Source of the DNA: DATAFF01 sp963744915
GTDB taxonomy: Bacteria > Pseudomonadota > Alphaproteobacteria > Rhizobiales > Aestuariivirgaceae
Assembly (NCBI GenBank): GCA_963744915.1
Contig: CAVUUY010000013.1
Span: forward strand, 248,001-312,000
Reading direction: 5' to 3'
DNA length: 64,000 bases
The notes beneath the pieces were generated by a model. The model saw only the letters and a program-made list of their open reading frames with translations. It was not told the origin of the DNA and did no database searches. The translations under genes were made by a program, and so were the position numbers. Each line of letters starts with the position of its first letter. Within the stretch, counting starts at the first letter, position 1. Below, in pieces: positions 1-7,840 of the stretch.

Positions 1-1
1 C

Positions 2-466
2 AAGTTCGCCACCAGCGTGACGATCCTCCACCGCCGCGAGTCCTTCCGCGCCGAAAAGATCCTCCAGAACAGATTATTTGCAAATCCAAAGGTAAAAGTT
101 CTCTGGAATACCGTGCTCGAAGAGGTTATTGGTTCAGGCGATCCCAAAATGGTAACGGGAGCCCGTATCAGAAATGTAAAAACTGAAGAAGACTTCCTGT
201 TGCCGACAGATGGAATCTTTGTGGCAATTGGACATGCTCCGGCGACAGAATTGTTCGTCGGTCAATTGCCAATGAAGCAGGGGAACTACTTGATCACGGC
301 GCCTAACTCTACAGCAACGCCAGTTCCTGGCGTGTTTGCTGCCGGTGATGTTGCGGACGATGTCTTTCGTCAGGCCGTCACCGCTGCCGGCTTGGGCTGC
401 ATGGCGGCGCTCGAGGCCGAGCGGTGGCTGGCACGCCATGGCAGCTTGAGCGAAGCCGCCGAGTAG
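2..466 (+). CDS. trxB: Thioredoxin reductase, C-terminal part (5' end outside window)
   Basis: NADPH-dependent flavoprotein that reduces thioredoxin in the cytoplasm. The frame is open from base 2, so the start, the first FAD segment and the CxxC pair lie upstream of the window. Visible are the NADPH-domain motif HRRESFRAEKI near the beginning and the second FAD segment VPGVFAAGDVADDVFRQAV followed by GLGCMAALEAERWL, both diagnostic of bacterial TrxB. It ends 25 bases before an LsrB-type regulator, a pairing common in Hyphomicrobiales. Bases 71 to about 370 are poor in G/C-ending codons and use AGA, TTA, GTA and AAA, unlike the codons on either side and unlike the next gene. The reading frame is nevertheless intact and the motifs are conserved. 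Confidence 0.93.
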   Translation, partial: KFATSVTILHRRESFRAEKILQNRLFANPKVKVLWNTVLEEVIGSGDPKMVTGARIRNVKTEEDFLLPTDGIFVAIGHAPATELFVGQLPMKQGNYLITAPNSTATPVPGVFAAGDVADDVFRQAVTAAGLGCMAALEAERWLARHGSLSEAAE

Positions 467-491
467 ATGTGCCAAGGACGGTGCACGGCCG

Positions 492-1379
492 ATGGATTGG
501 GACAAGCTCAGAATCTTTCACACGGTGGCCGATGCCGGCAGCTTCACCCATGCCGGCCATGATCTGGGCCTGTCGCAATCGGCGGTCAGCCGCCAGATCA
601 GCGCGCTCGAGCAGGACCTCAAGGTGCCGCTGTTCCACCGCCATGCCAGGGGTCTCATTCTCACCGAGCAGGGCGAGGTTCTCTACCGCACCGCCCATGA
701 CGTCTTCGCCAAGCTTGCCGCCACCCGCACTCGGCTGGCCGATTCGAAGGACAAGCCGACCGGCGAGCTCAGGGTCACCACCACGGTCGGCCTCGGTTCG
801 GTCTGGCTCACGCCCAGGATCTCGGAGTTCCTCGAGCTCTATCCCCAGGTCTCCGTCACCATGCTGCTCGACGACCGCGAGCTCGACCTGGCGATGCGCG
901 AGGCCGATGTCGCGATCAGGCTGCGCCGGCCGACCCAGCCCGACCTGATCCAGCGCAAGCTCTTCACCGTGCATTACCACGCCTATGCCTCGCCGGAATA
1001 TCTGCGCCGTCGCGGCACCCCGAAGGCGCTCGACGATCTCGAGCAGCATTCGATCCTGTCGTTCGGCGTGTCGCCGCCATATCTGTCGGACGTCAATCTC
1101 CTCGAGACCGCCGGCCGCCGCGAAGGCTCGCCGCGGCGCTCGGTGCTCAGGGTCAACAATGTCTACGGGCTCTACAAGGCGGTCGAGGCGCATCTCGGCA
1201 TCGCCACGCTGCCCGACTATCTGGTCGAGCGCGAATTGGGGCTGGTGCAGGTCGACCTGCCGCTCGAGGCGCCGGCCTTCGACACCTACTTCGTCTATCC
1301 CGAGGAGCTGAAGGAGTCGAAGCGCGTCGCCGTGTTCCGCGACTTCATCGTCTCCAAGGCCAAGGAGTGGAAGTATTAG
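492..1379 (+). CDS. lsrB: LysR-type regulator of the VtlR/LsrB group
   Basis: Transcription factor of 295 residues with an N-terminal winged helix-turn-helix (residues about 3-62, including LSQSAVSRQISALEQDL and FHRHARGLILTEQG) and a LysR substrate-binding domain from about residue 90. The start MDWDKLRIFHTVADAGSFTHAG and the position directly after trxB match the LsrB/VtlR regulators of rhizobia and Brucella, which control oxidative-stress, envelope and small-RNA genes. The translated protein contains no cysteine at all, so sensing through its own thiols is not possible here. The ATG lies in the natural LysR N-terminal position. Transcription together with trxB is likely because only 25 bases separate them. 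The assignment to the LsrB group is by remembered sequence and synteny. Confidence 0.85.
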   Translation: MDWDKLRIFHTVADAGSFTHAGHDLGLSQSAVSRQISALEQDLKVPLFHRHARGLILTEQGEVLYRTAHDVFAKLAATRTRLADSKDKPTGELRVTTTVGLGSVWLTPRISEFLELYPQVSVTMLLDDRELDLAMREADVAIRLRRPTQPDLIQRKLFTVHYHAYASPEYLRRRGTPKALDDLEQHSILSFGVSPPYLSDVNLLETAGRREGSPRRSVLRVNNVYGLYKAVEAHLGIATLPDYLVERELGLVQVDLPLEAPAFDTYFVYPEELKESKRVAVFRDFIVSKAKEWKY

Positions 1380-1382
1380 GCT

Positions 1383-2366
1383 TCACATCCACAGCTTTTC
1401 GGCGCCAAGCCCGCTATAGAGGCCTGCGACCTCGGCGCCATAGCCATTGTAGAGCCGGGTGGCGATGCGCTCGTCGGTTCCGAGCACCCGTTCGGTGGCC
1501 TGGCTCCAGCGTGGATGCGGCACCTCAGGATTCACATTCGCCCAGAAGCCATATTCGCTGCTCTGCAGCTGCTCCCAGAAGCCGACCGGGCGTTGCTTGA
1601 CGAAGGATAGCTTGACGATCGACTTGATCGACTTGAAACCGTATTTCCACGGCAAATGCAGACGGATCGGCGCGCCCATCGATTTCGCCACCGGCTTGCC
1701 ATAGGCACCGGTGACCATGAAGGCGAGATCGTTTGCCGCCTCGGCGATGGTGAGGCCCTCGACATAGGGCCAGGGCATGCTGGCGGCGAGAAATGACGGT
1801 TGCTGGCCCGGCGCCATTTCGGGATTGAGGAAGGTCTCCAGCCGGACATATTTCGCCGCCGACAGCGGCTTCGACAGCGCCACCAGATCCTTGAGCGGAA
1901 AGCCGGTCCACGGCACCACCATGGACCACGCCTCGACGCAGCGATGGCGATAGATGCGCTCCTCGAGCCGCATCTTCCCGAGGAGATCCTCGAAGCCGAT
2001 GGTGAACGGCTTCTCGACCTCGCCATCGATGGCGATGTCCCAGGGCCGGATCTTCAGCTGCTCGGCCAGCTCGAAGATCCGCTTGTTGGTCGAGAACTCG
2101 TAGAAATTGTTGTAGGTGGTGTTGAGCGCTTCCGGCGTCACCGGTCGTCCGGCATCGGCAAAGGCGGGGTTGCGCCTGGCGGGGTAGGGCGACGGCTGCT
2201 CCGCGCCGGCCGCGCGGGACGGAGACGGAGGGACGGCAAGCCCCGCCGCTGCGCCAAGACCGAGGAGGCCGGCGCCGGCGACGAATTGGCGGCGGCTGAA
2301 AAAGACCGACTGGGGGGTGACCAGACGTTGCGGCAGCTCCCACCCCTTTTTACGGATGATTTGCAT
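1383..2366 (-). CDS. msrP: Protein-methionine-sulfoxide reductase catalytic subunit MsrP
   Basis: Periplasmic molybdopterin enzyme that repairs oxidised methionines in exported proteins. The 327-residue protein has a twin-arginine signal (RR at residues 25-26, then FVAGAGLLGLGAAAG), so it is exported folded by Tat. The molybdenum-binding cysteine is Cys143 in YRHRCVEAWSMVVPW; further family blocks are GYGAEVAGLYSGLGAEKLWM at the end and LPWKYGFKSIKS in the C-terminal half. Its usual membrane haem partner MsrQ is not next to it: the neighbour upstream is an M48 protease on the other strand. It converges on lsrB with only three bases between the stops. Confidence 0.92.
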   Translation of the reverse strand: MQIIRKKGWELPQRLVTPQSVFFSRRQFVAGAGLLGLGAAAGLAVPPSPSRAAGAEQPSPYPARRNPAFADAGRPVTPEALNTTYNNFYEFSTNKRIFELAEQLKIRPWDIAIDGEVEKPFTIGFEDLLGKMRLEERIYRHRCVEAWSMVVPWTGFPLKDLVALSKPLSAAKYVRLETFLNPEMAPGQQPSFLAASMPWPYVEGLTIAEAANDLAFMVTGAYGKPVAKSMGAPIRLHLPWKYGFKSIKSIVKLSFVKQRPVGFWEQLQSSEYGFWANVNPEVPHPRWSQATERVLGTDERIATRLYNGYGAEVAGLYSGLGAEKLWM

Positions 2367-2509
2367 GGACGTTCTATGGCGCTCCCGTCAAAGGAGGGCC
2401 ATACACGTCATCGAACGACCGGTTCAAAATTGTGCGAGCCGCCATCAGGCCCCGGAGTACGACAAATCGGCAACTATATTTCAACAGTTTCCCACAATCG
2501 GGGTGCAGA

Positions 2510-2526
2510 AAGGCGTATTTCGCCTT
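2510..2526. other. Stem-loop in the msrP / M48 protease intergenic region
   Basis: AAGGCG-TATTT-CGCCTT is a perfect 6-bp inverted repeat with a 5-base loop. It lies in the 242-base divergent gap (2367-2608), 83 bases before the protease start, and no T-run follows on either strand, so it is more likely an operator or leader hairpin than a terminator. I see nothing else in this gap apart from promoter-like AT-rich stretches near 2470-2500. Confidence 0.3.
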
Positions 2527-2608
2527 GCGACGCAAAACTGAAGCCGCTTAACATGCCGCCCGGGATGGCGGCAGAAAAGACGAGACCAGGCGCGGGCTTG
2601 GCGGGGAC

Positions 2609-3535
2609 ATGCAACTCGTTCTGATTCGGCGCAGTGCCATTGTGGCAGTGCTCTGCATTCTGGCGGTTGGTTGTCAGGATGCCGGGCTGCTCAATCGGCT
2701 TGAAGGCGAGGTTCCGGCAGGGTCGGCAGCGACCGGGCTGGGAGCGGTGAATGTTGCCGATGAGCCAAGCGAACCCGGCAAATCCTTCGATTATTCGCTG
2801 GACAACCAGATCAAGGTCGGCACCGAGCTCGCCCAGCAGGCGCTGGCCCGCTCGAAGCGCAGCCGCAACCGCGCCATGGAAACCTATCTCACGCGCATGG
2901 TCCGCCGCCTGGCGGCCGCCGATCCGCGCGCGCCCCGCTTCATCTATCGCGTCTATCTGATCGAGAGTCCCAACCCCAATGCCTTCACGTCGGGCGGCGG
3001 CCATATCTTCGTGACGACCGGCCTGGTGGCCCGGCTGCGCACCGAGGCGCAGATGGCCATGGTGCTGGCCCACGAACTGGCACACAACATCCAGGCGCAT
3101 GTCGTCAAGGGCCGCAGCGGGCGTGACATCAGCCGGCGGGTGGTGGCCTTCGGCAAGCGCGTCTTCGAGCAGGATATGGGCGTGCCGTGGCTGAGCCATG
3201 GGCTGACCTCGCTGGCGCGCACCGGATTCAACTCCTATACGCGGGCCCAGGAGGAAGAGGCTGACCGGATGGGGCTCGAGACCATGATCATGACCGGCTA
3301 CGATCCCCGCGAGGCGCCACGGAGCTTCTCGGCGCTTCTCGACACCAATGCCCAGAAGCGGTCGATCTTCGCCATCTTCGATGGTTATCCGGCCGGCCTC
3401 AAGCGCGCCGAGAACATCAATGCCGCGGTCTATGCCCGCTTCCGCAATGTCGATCTGAGCGCCGCAATCCGCAGCACCCCGGCCTATGACAGGCAGGCGG
3501 CACCGTTCTGGGCCGCGGTGCCGGTGCCGAACTGA
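2609..3535 (+). CDS. M48-family metalloprotease lipoprotein
   Basis: Zinc endopeptidase of 308 residues predicted to sit in the periplasm on a lipid anchor. A lipoprotein signal ends in the lipobox LAVG-C at Cys22. The zinc-binding HELAHN motif starts at residue 155, and the third ligand is expected in the later QEEEADRMG segment, around residue 215. This resembles the BepA/LoiP-like M48 proteins that handle misassembled outer-membrane proteins, but it has no TPR domain, so the substrate is unknown. It converges with pncA, only nine bases separating the stops. The ATG is chosen because it places the signal peptide at the N-terminus. Confidence 0.88.
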   Translation: MQLVLIRRSAIVAVLCILAVGCQDAGLLNRLEGEVPAGSAATGLGAVNVADEPSEPGKSFDYSLDNQIKVGTELAQQALARSKRSRNRAMETYLTRMVRRLAAADPRAPRFIYRVYLIESPNPNAFTSGGGHIFVTTGLVARLRTEAQMAMVLAHELAHNIQAHVVKGRSGRDISRRVVAFGKRVFEQDMGVPWLSHGLTSLARTGFNSYTRAQEEEADRMGLETMIMTGYDPREAPRSFSALLDTNAQKRSIFAIFDGYPAGLKRAENINAAVYARFRNVDLSAAIRSTPAYDRQAAPFWAAVPVPN

Positions 3536-3544
3536 CGGAAAGCG

Positions 3545-4210
3545 TCATCCAGTCGAAGAGATGCTGCCCACCGGCGCCAGAATATCCGACGTCGTGACGA
3601 TCGCGACGCCGCTCCGGCGCAGCTCGTCGAGCGCCGCACGCACCCCCTCCACGCTGATGCCGCGGCTTGCATCCTCGATCACGCGCACCGTCACGCCAGG
3701 CAGCATGGCGAGCGCATCGAGGGCGCTGAACTTCACGCAGTAGTCGGTGGCGAGCCCGCAAATATCCAGCTCCGCGATGCCGTGCCGCCGCAGTTCCGCA
3801 TCGAGACCGGTGGCGCGCTCGGCGTGATTGTCGCGGAATACCGAATAGCTGTCGGTCTCCCGGTCCTCGCCCTTGCGCTGTACGAAATGGATGCGGCTGC
3901 GGTCGAGCGCGGGATGAAACTCGGCGTCGCGCGAGCCCTGCATGCAGTGATCGGGCCACATGACCTGCGGCTTGCCGCGCAGGGCGCCCATCTCGAAGGG
4001 CTTCTTGCCCGGGTGCTGCGAGGCGAAGCTGCGGTGATCCGGCGGGTGCCAGTCCTGGGAAGCGACGACCAGGTCATAGCCGCCCTCGGCGATCAGCCGG
4101 TTGATCACCGGCACCACCTCGTCGCCGCCGGGTACCGGCAGGTTGCCGCCGGCGCAGAAGCCGTTCTGAACGTCGACGACGAGCAGGGCGCGTTTTTTCG
4201 CCGACGCCAC
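3545..4210 (-). CDS. pncA: Nicotinamidase
   Basis: Hydrolyses nicotinamide to nicotinate for NAD salvage; cytoplasmic, 221 residues. The catalytic Asp is in LLVVDVQNGFCAGG, metal ligands are in the DWHPPDHRSF segment, the lysine region is in MWPDHCMQGS, and the nucleophilic cysteine is in GLATDYCVKFSALDA. The GTG at 4210 is taken as the start because it gives VASAKKRALLVVDVQ, the normal family N-terminus. The frame stays open further upstream, but there it runs antiphase through the preceding membrane-protein gene. That gene's stop (4212-4214) lies one base before this GTG, so the two are probably translationally coupled. Confidence 0.92.
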   Translation of the reverse strand: MASAKKRALLVVDVQNGFCAGGNLPVPGGDEVVPVINRLIAEGGYDLVVASQDWHPPDHRSFASQHPGKKPFEMGALRGKPQVMWPDHCMQGSRDAEFHPALDRSRIHFVQRKGEDRETDSYSVFRDNHAERATGLDAELRRHGIAELDICGLATDYCVKFSALDALAMLPGVTVRVIEDASRGISVEGVRAALDELRRSGVAIVTTSDILAPVGSISSTG

Positions 4211-4211
4211 G

Positions 4212-4541
4212 TCAGGCGGTGCGCTGGCGGGAGAGCAGCCAGCCGGCGCCGCTGATGGCAAGCGCCGCACAGGCGCAGAGCACGGCCAACCCGGCGAGAC
4301 CGCCCCAACCGCCATGGACCGGCAGCCGCAAGCTCGCCGCCGACAATTCCACCGCCCCCATGCTGCCGGCGCCGAGAACGCCGAGCACGGCGCCGAGCGC
4401 CACGGCCAGTGCCAGGGCGAACACGACGAGGGTGCGGCGCGCATCCGCTTCCCGCGCCAGGAGCTCGTCCGAGACCCGCTGCGTCTCGGCGCCAAGCGCC
4501 GTCATCGGAACGGTGTTCACGCCCTTTGTCAGCCGCACCAT
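4212..4541 (-). CDS. Small membrane protein of unknown function upstream of pncA
   Basis: I do not recognise this protein. From the ATG at 4541 it is 109 residues: a charged N-terminus (ETQRVSDELLAREADARR) and two hydrophobic segments, TLVVFALALAVALGAVLGVL and GLAGLAVLCACAALAISGAGWL, ending in the basic tail SRQRTA. This predicts a two-helix inner-membrane protein. The frame is open back to 4664, but the extra residues look untranslated (HKKFRCDAQSG). It is one base from pncA on the same strand and probably shares its mRNA. Whether it helps nicotinamide uptake is speculation. Confidence 0.55.
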   Translation of the reverse strand: MVRLTKGVNTVPMTALGAETQRVSDELLAREADARRTLVVFALALAVALGAVLGVLGAGSMGAVELSAASLRLPVHGGWGGLAGLAVLCACAALAISGAGWLLSRQRTA

Positions 4542-4698
4542 GCTTGTTCTCCCCGCGCTCGCCTCAACTTTTTGGGGGGACATCGTGACCCCCACGCAAC
4601 CGCTTTGTGCATCACAACGGAATTTCTTGTGGCGAAAATAGGGCAAGGCCGGGTTGTGTCGCATCGGTCACGCCGGCTCGATCTGGAGGGACAATGCT

Positions 4699-5883
4699 TC
4701 ACGCTACGTTAACATCAGCCGGCGGATGCCAGGAATACAGCCATTCGAGCCGGCCCATCAGCCAGGATTGGGGTGCATGCTTCAACACCAGATCGCGCAT
4801 CATTCCAAGCCCGCCGGACTGGTGGTAGACCGCGCCCTGGCGGCGGGCGGCAAGGGTGAGTCGGGCGGTTCGCGCCTGGCGTTGCTGCTCATAGCGGCGG
4901 AAGGCATCGGCGCCAACGCAGCCGTCGCCGGCGAGGCGCCCGAGCACCGCGGCATCCTCAAGGGCCATCGCCGCGCCCTGGGCCAAAAACGGCAGGGCCG
5001 GGTGAGCGGCGTCGCCGACCAGGGTGGCGGCGCCCTCTCCCCAGCGCGCCGCGGGAGGGCGGTCGGCGCCCATCCAGCGGGTCCAGCCAGGCGCGGCGGC
5101 GATGAGCGCATCAAGCATGGGCGCCCGACGCTCGTGGCCGCACAGCACCTCGGCGCGCTCGACCGGCACGCTCCACTCCGCGCCATCGCCGTTGCCGGCC
5201 ATCACCACGACCACATTGACGATCCGGCCGCCGGCCAGCGGGTAGGTGACGACATGGGCATCCTCGAGGAGATAAAGCGCGACCGCGTTCTCGGCGATCG
5301 CCGGCGGCAGCGAGGCCGCGTCGAGCAGCGCCCGATAGAGCCGATGGCCAGAAGCGACCGGCGGGCCGTCGCGCAGGAGATGCGCCCGCACCGTCGAGCG
5401 GATACCGTCGGCGCCGATCAGGGCGGGAAAGCGGTGCTCCGACCCATCGGCCAGCTGCAAGCGGTGGCGGCCGCCGTCGTCCGCCGCCACGGCCGTGACC
5501 CGGCTGCCATAATGAAGGGTGATCCCGGCGAGGCGATTCGCCGTCGCCAGCAGGGCGGCGAGCAGATCGGCCCGGTGCGCCACCCGGTAGGGCATTCCGA
5601 AACGGTCCTCGAAACTGCGACCGAACGCCATGGCGGCGAGCGTCGCGCCGGTCGCGCCATTGCGGATCACCAGGCCGCCCGGGATGGTGCTGCGGGCCAC
5701 CACCGCCTCATAGGCACCGATCGCCTGGAGCGCGCGGGCGGCATTGGGACCGATCTGGATGCCGGCGCCCACCGCCTCGTCCGCGCCCGCCTGCTCGAAG
5801 ACCTCGACGGCAATCCCCTGGCGCGCCAGCGCGATCGCGGTGGCGATTCCGGCAACGCCGCCGCCCACCACGGCGATGCTCAC
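4699..5883 (-). CDS. FAD-dependent monooxygenase (UbiH / salicylate-hydroxylase type)
   Basis: Group A flavoprotein hydroxylase of 394 residues. The FAD-binding Rossmann motif VGGGVAGIATAIALARQG is at the N-terminus, the DG motif GADGIRSTVRAHL lies mid-protein, and the second FAD motif LVGDAAHPALPFLAQGAAMA is near residue 300, followed by ALEDAAVLGRL. The GTG at 5883 is preferred because it starts two residues before the Rossmann strand; the frame extends to 6033, but that extension is polar and antisense to the aminotransferase leader. The aromatic substrate is unknown. Closest in layout are 3-hydroxybenzoate or salicylate hydroxylases. It stands alone, divergent from the aspartate aminotransferase gene. 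Confidence 0.85.
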   Translation of the reverse strand: MSIAVVGGGVAGIATAIALARQGIAVEVFEQAGADEAVGAGIQIGPNAARALQAIGAYEAVVARSTIPGGLVIRNGATGATLAAMAFGRSFEDRFGMPYRVAHRADLLAALLATANRLAGITLHYGSRVTAVAADDGGRHRLQLADGSEHRFPALIGADGIRSTVRAHLLRDGPPVASGHRLYRALLDAASLPPAIAENAVALYLLEDAHVVTYPLAGGRIVNVVVVMAGNGDGAEWSVPVERAEVLCGHERRAPMLDALIAAAPGWTRWMGADRPPAARWGEGAATLVGDAAHPALPFLAQGAAMALEDAAVLGRLAGDGCVGADAFRRYEQQRQARTARLTLAARRQGAVYHQSGGLGMMRDLVLKHAPQSWLMGRLEWLYSWHPPADVNVA

Positions 5884-5997
5884 CGGCCAGCGCCCGCAAA
5901 CGGCCGTGCTTGCGCTTTTTTCTTGCCACGGTGAGACCCCCGCACTATCGAGGCGTGCCCGTTCTTGCGGCACGCAATCGTCTCTGGGAACCACCAC

Positions 5998-7200
5998 ATG
6001 GGTTTTTTTGCCAGTTCGCTCAACCGCATCCAACCGGCACAGACCATCGCCATCTCCGCCAAGGCCCGCGCCCTCAAGGCGGAAGGCCGCGACGTGATCG
6101 GCCTGGCTGCCGGCGAGCCCGATTTCGACACGCCGGACAACATAAAGGAAGCGGCGATTGCCGCAATCCGCCGCGGCGAGACCAAATACACCGATGTGGA
6201 CGGCATCCCCGAGCTGAAGAAGGCGATCGTCGCCAAGTTCAAGCGCGACAACGGCCTCGACTACAAGATCTCGGAGATTTCAGTCGGCACGGGCGGCAAG
6301 CAGGTGCTGTTCAATGCGCTGATGGCCACCGTCGATCCGGGCGACGAGGTGGTGATCCCGGCACCCTATTGGGTGAGCTATCCCGATATCGTGCAGCTCG
6401 CCGGCGGCACGCCGGTCTTTGCCGCGACCGAGGCCCGCGACGGTTACAAGCTCCGCCCCGAGCGGCTCGACAAGGCAATCACCAAGAAGACCAAATGGGT
6501 GGTGCTCAATTCGCCGTCCAATCCCTCCGGCGCTGCCTATGCGGCGGCCGAGCTCAAGCAGCTGACCGACGTGCTGATGGACCATCCGCATGTCTGGCTG
6601 CTGTGCGACGACATGTATGAGCATCTCGTCTATGACGACTTCCGTTTTGCCACCGCGGTCGAGGTCGAGCCGCGGCTGCGCGACCGCTGCCTGACCATGA
6701 ACGGCGTCTCCAAGGCCTATTGCATGACGGGCTGGCGCATCGGCTATGGCGGCGGCCCCGAGCCCCTGATCAAGGCCATGGCCAAGCTCCAGTCGCAATC
6801 CACCTCCAATCCGACCTCGGTGTCGCAGTGGGCGGCCGTCGAAGCTCTGGCCGGCCCGCAGGATTTCATCGCCGCCAACAACCGCGTCTTCAGGGAGCGG
6901 CGCGACCTCGTCGTCGCCATGCTCAACCAGAGCCGCGGCCTGTCCTGCCCGACGCCGCAGGGCGCATTCTATGTGTTCCCCTCCTGTGCCGACACCATCG
7001 GGCGCACCGCGCCGAGCGGCAAGGTCATCGGCAATGACGAGGACTTCGCCACCGAGCTGCTCGGGGCGGAAGGGGTTGCCGTGGTCCATGGCGCGGCCTT
7101 CGGCATGTCGCCTTGCTTCCGCATCAGCTACGCCACCGCCACGGCGGCGCTCGAGGACGCCTGCCAGCGGGTGCAGCGGTTCTGTGCAGGTTTGCGTTGA
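5998..7200 (+). CDS. aatA: Aspartate aminotransferase (class I, PLP)
   Basis: Transfers the amino group between aspartate and 2-oxoglutarate; cytoplasmic, 400 residues. Family motifs are GLAAGEPDFDTPDNIKEAA, the substrate-binding NSPSNPSGAAY, the PLP lysine segment MNGVSKAYCMTGWRIGY and the C-terminal arginine in CFRISYATA. The ATG at 5998 gives MGFFASSLNRIQPAQTIAIS, the usual N-terminus of rhizobial AatA proteins; an upstream ATG at 5965 would add eleven atypical residues. Some members of this subgroup also act as prephenate aminotransferases, which the sequence alone does not settle. Confidence 0.92.
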   Translation: MGFFASSLNRIQPAQTIAISAKARALKAEGRDVIGLAAGEPDFDTPDNIKEAAIAAIRRGETKYTDVDGIPELKKAIVAKFKRDNGLDYKISEISVGTGGKQVLFNALMATVDPGDEVVIPAPYWVSYPDIVQLAGGTPVFAATEARDGYKLRPERLDKAITKKTKWVVLNSPSNPSGAAYAAAELKQLTDVLMDHPHVWLLCDDMYEHLVYDDFRFATAVEVEPRLRDRCLTMNGVSKAYCMTGWRIGYGGGPEPLIKAMAKLQSQSTSNPTSVSQWAAVEALAGPQDFIAANNRVFRERRDLVVAMLNQSRGLSCPTPQGAFYVFPSCADTIGRTAPSGKVIGNDEDFATELLGAEGVAVVHGAAFGMSPCFRISYATATAALEDACQRVQRFCAGLR

Positions 7201-7226
7201 CCAAAAGAGGGACTGGGAGGGACGTC

Positions 7227-7709
7227 ATGCGTGATGGTGCTCGACTGACGAAGCGATGGGTCCTTGCTGCCGCAGCGGCGGTACTCGCTGCGCTGCCCGC
7301 AGCGGCGCAGTCGGGGGTCAATATCGGCACCTTGACCTGCAATGTTTCGGGCGGCGTCGGCTATATCATCACGTCGGCAAAGTCGATGGCCTGCACCTTC
7401 TCGTCTCCGAGCTTTCCGCCGCAGCATTATTCCGGCGTCATTCGCAAATTCGGAATCGATATCGGCGTCTCCGGCGAGGCGGTGATGACCTGGGTGGTGT
7501 TCGCCCCGGGCAGCATCTCGCCCGGCGCCCTGCAGGGCAGCTATGGCGGTGCCTCCGCCGAGGTGTCGGCGGGCCTCGGGCTCGGCGCCAATGCGCTGAT
7601 CGGCGGCTTCAACGGCTCGATCGCGCTCCAGCCGCTGTCGATCCAGGGTCAGACCGGGCTCAATATCGCGGCCGGCGTCGCCTCGCTCGAGCTCAGGGCC
7701 GAGCGCTGA
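7227..7709 (+). CDS. DUF992-family secreted protein
   Basis: 160-residue protein with a Sec signal peptide (KRWVLAAAAAVLAALPAAAQ, cleavage after AAAQ) and a mature domain NIGTLTCNVSGGVGYIITSA followed by glycine-rich beta-type sequence, typical of the alphaproteobacterial DUF992 family. It has two cysteines (LTCNV and MACTF) that could form one disulfide. Function is not established for the family. The ATG at 7227 is preceded by GGGAGGGACG, a good ribosome-binding site. It follows the aminotransferase by 26 bases and could share its transcript. Confidence 0.8.
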   Translation: MRDGARLTKRWVLAAAAAVLAALPAAAQSGVNIGTLTCNVSGGVGYIITSAKSMACTFSSPSFPPQHYSGVIRKFGIDIGVSGEAVMTWVVFAPGSISPGALQGSYGGASAEVSAGLGLGANALIGGFNGSIALQPLSIQGQTGLNIAAGVASLELRAER

Positions 7710-7767
7710 GGCGAGCAATCTCTTGCCAAGGCTGGCGATTGGAGCGAGCATGGAGGGCGTGAGGGGA

Positions 7768-7802
7768 ACCGCCCTGTCGGTTTCCAGACAAGAACGGGCG
7801 GT
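7768..7802. other. Inverted repeat in the leader of the EF-G-like gene
   Basis: ACCGCCC and GGGCGGT form a 7-bp inverted repeat. An inner TGTC/GACA pair lies inside it, so an RNA hairpin with one internal bulge can be drawn. It lies 39 bases upstream of the EF-G-like start and after the DUF992 stop. No T-run follows. It could be a leader structure or chance in GC-rich DNA. Confidence 0.25.
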
Positions 7803-7840
7803 CCTCGCGCGGCAACGTCGCGACAGAGGAGGAACCGGCG

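Noticed and set aside
2415..2445. tRNA-like GGTTCAAA sequence
   Set aside because: No acceptor or anticodon stems can be drawn around it.
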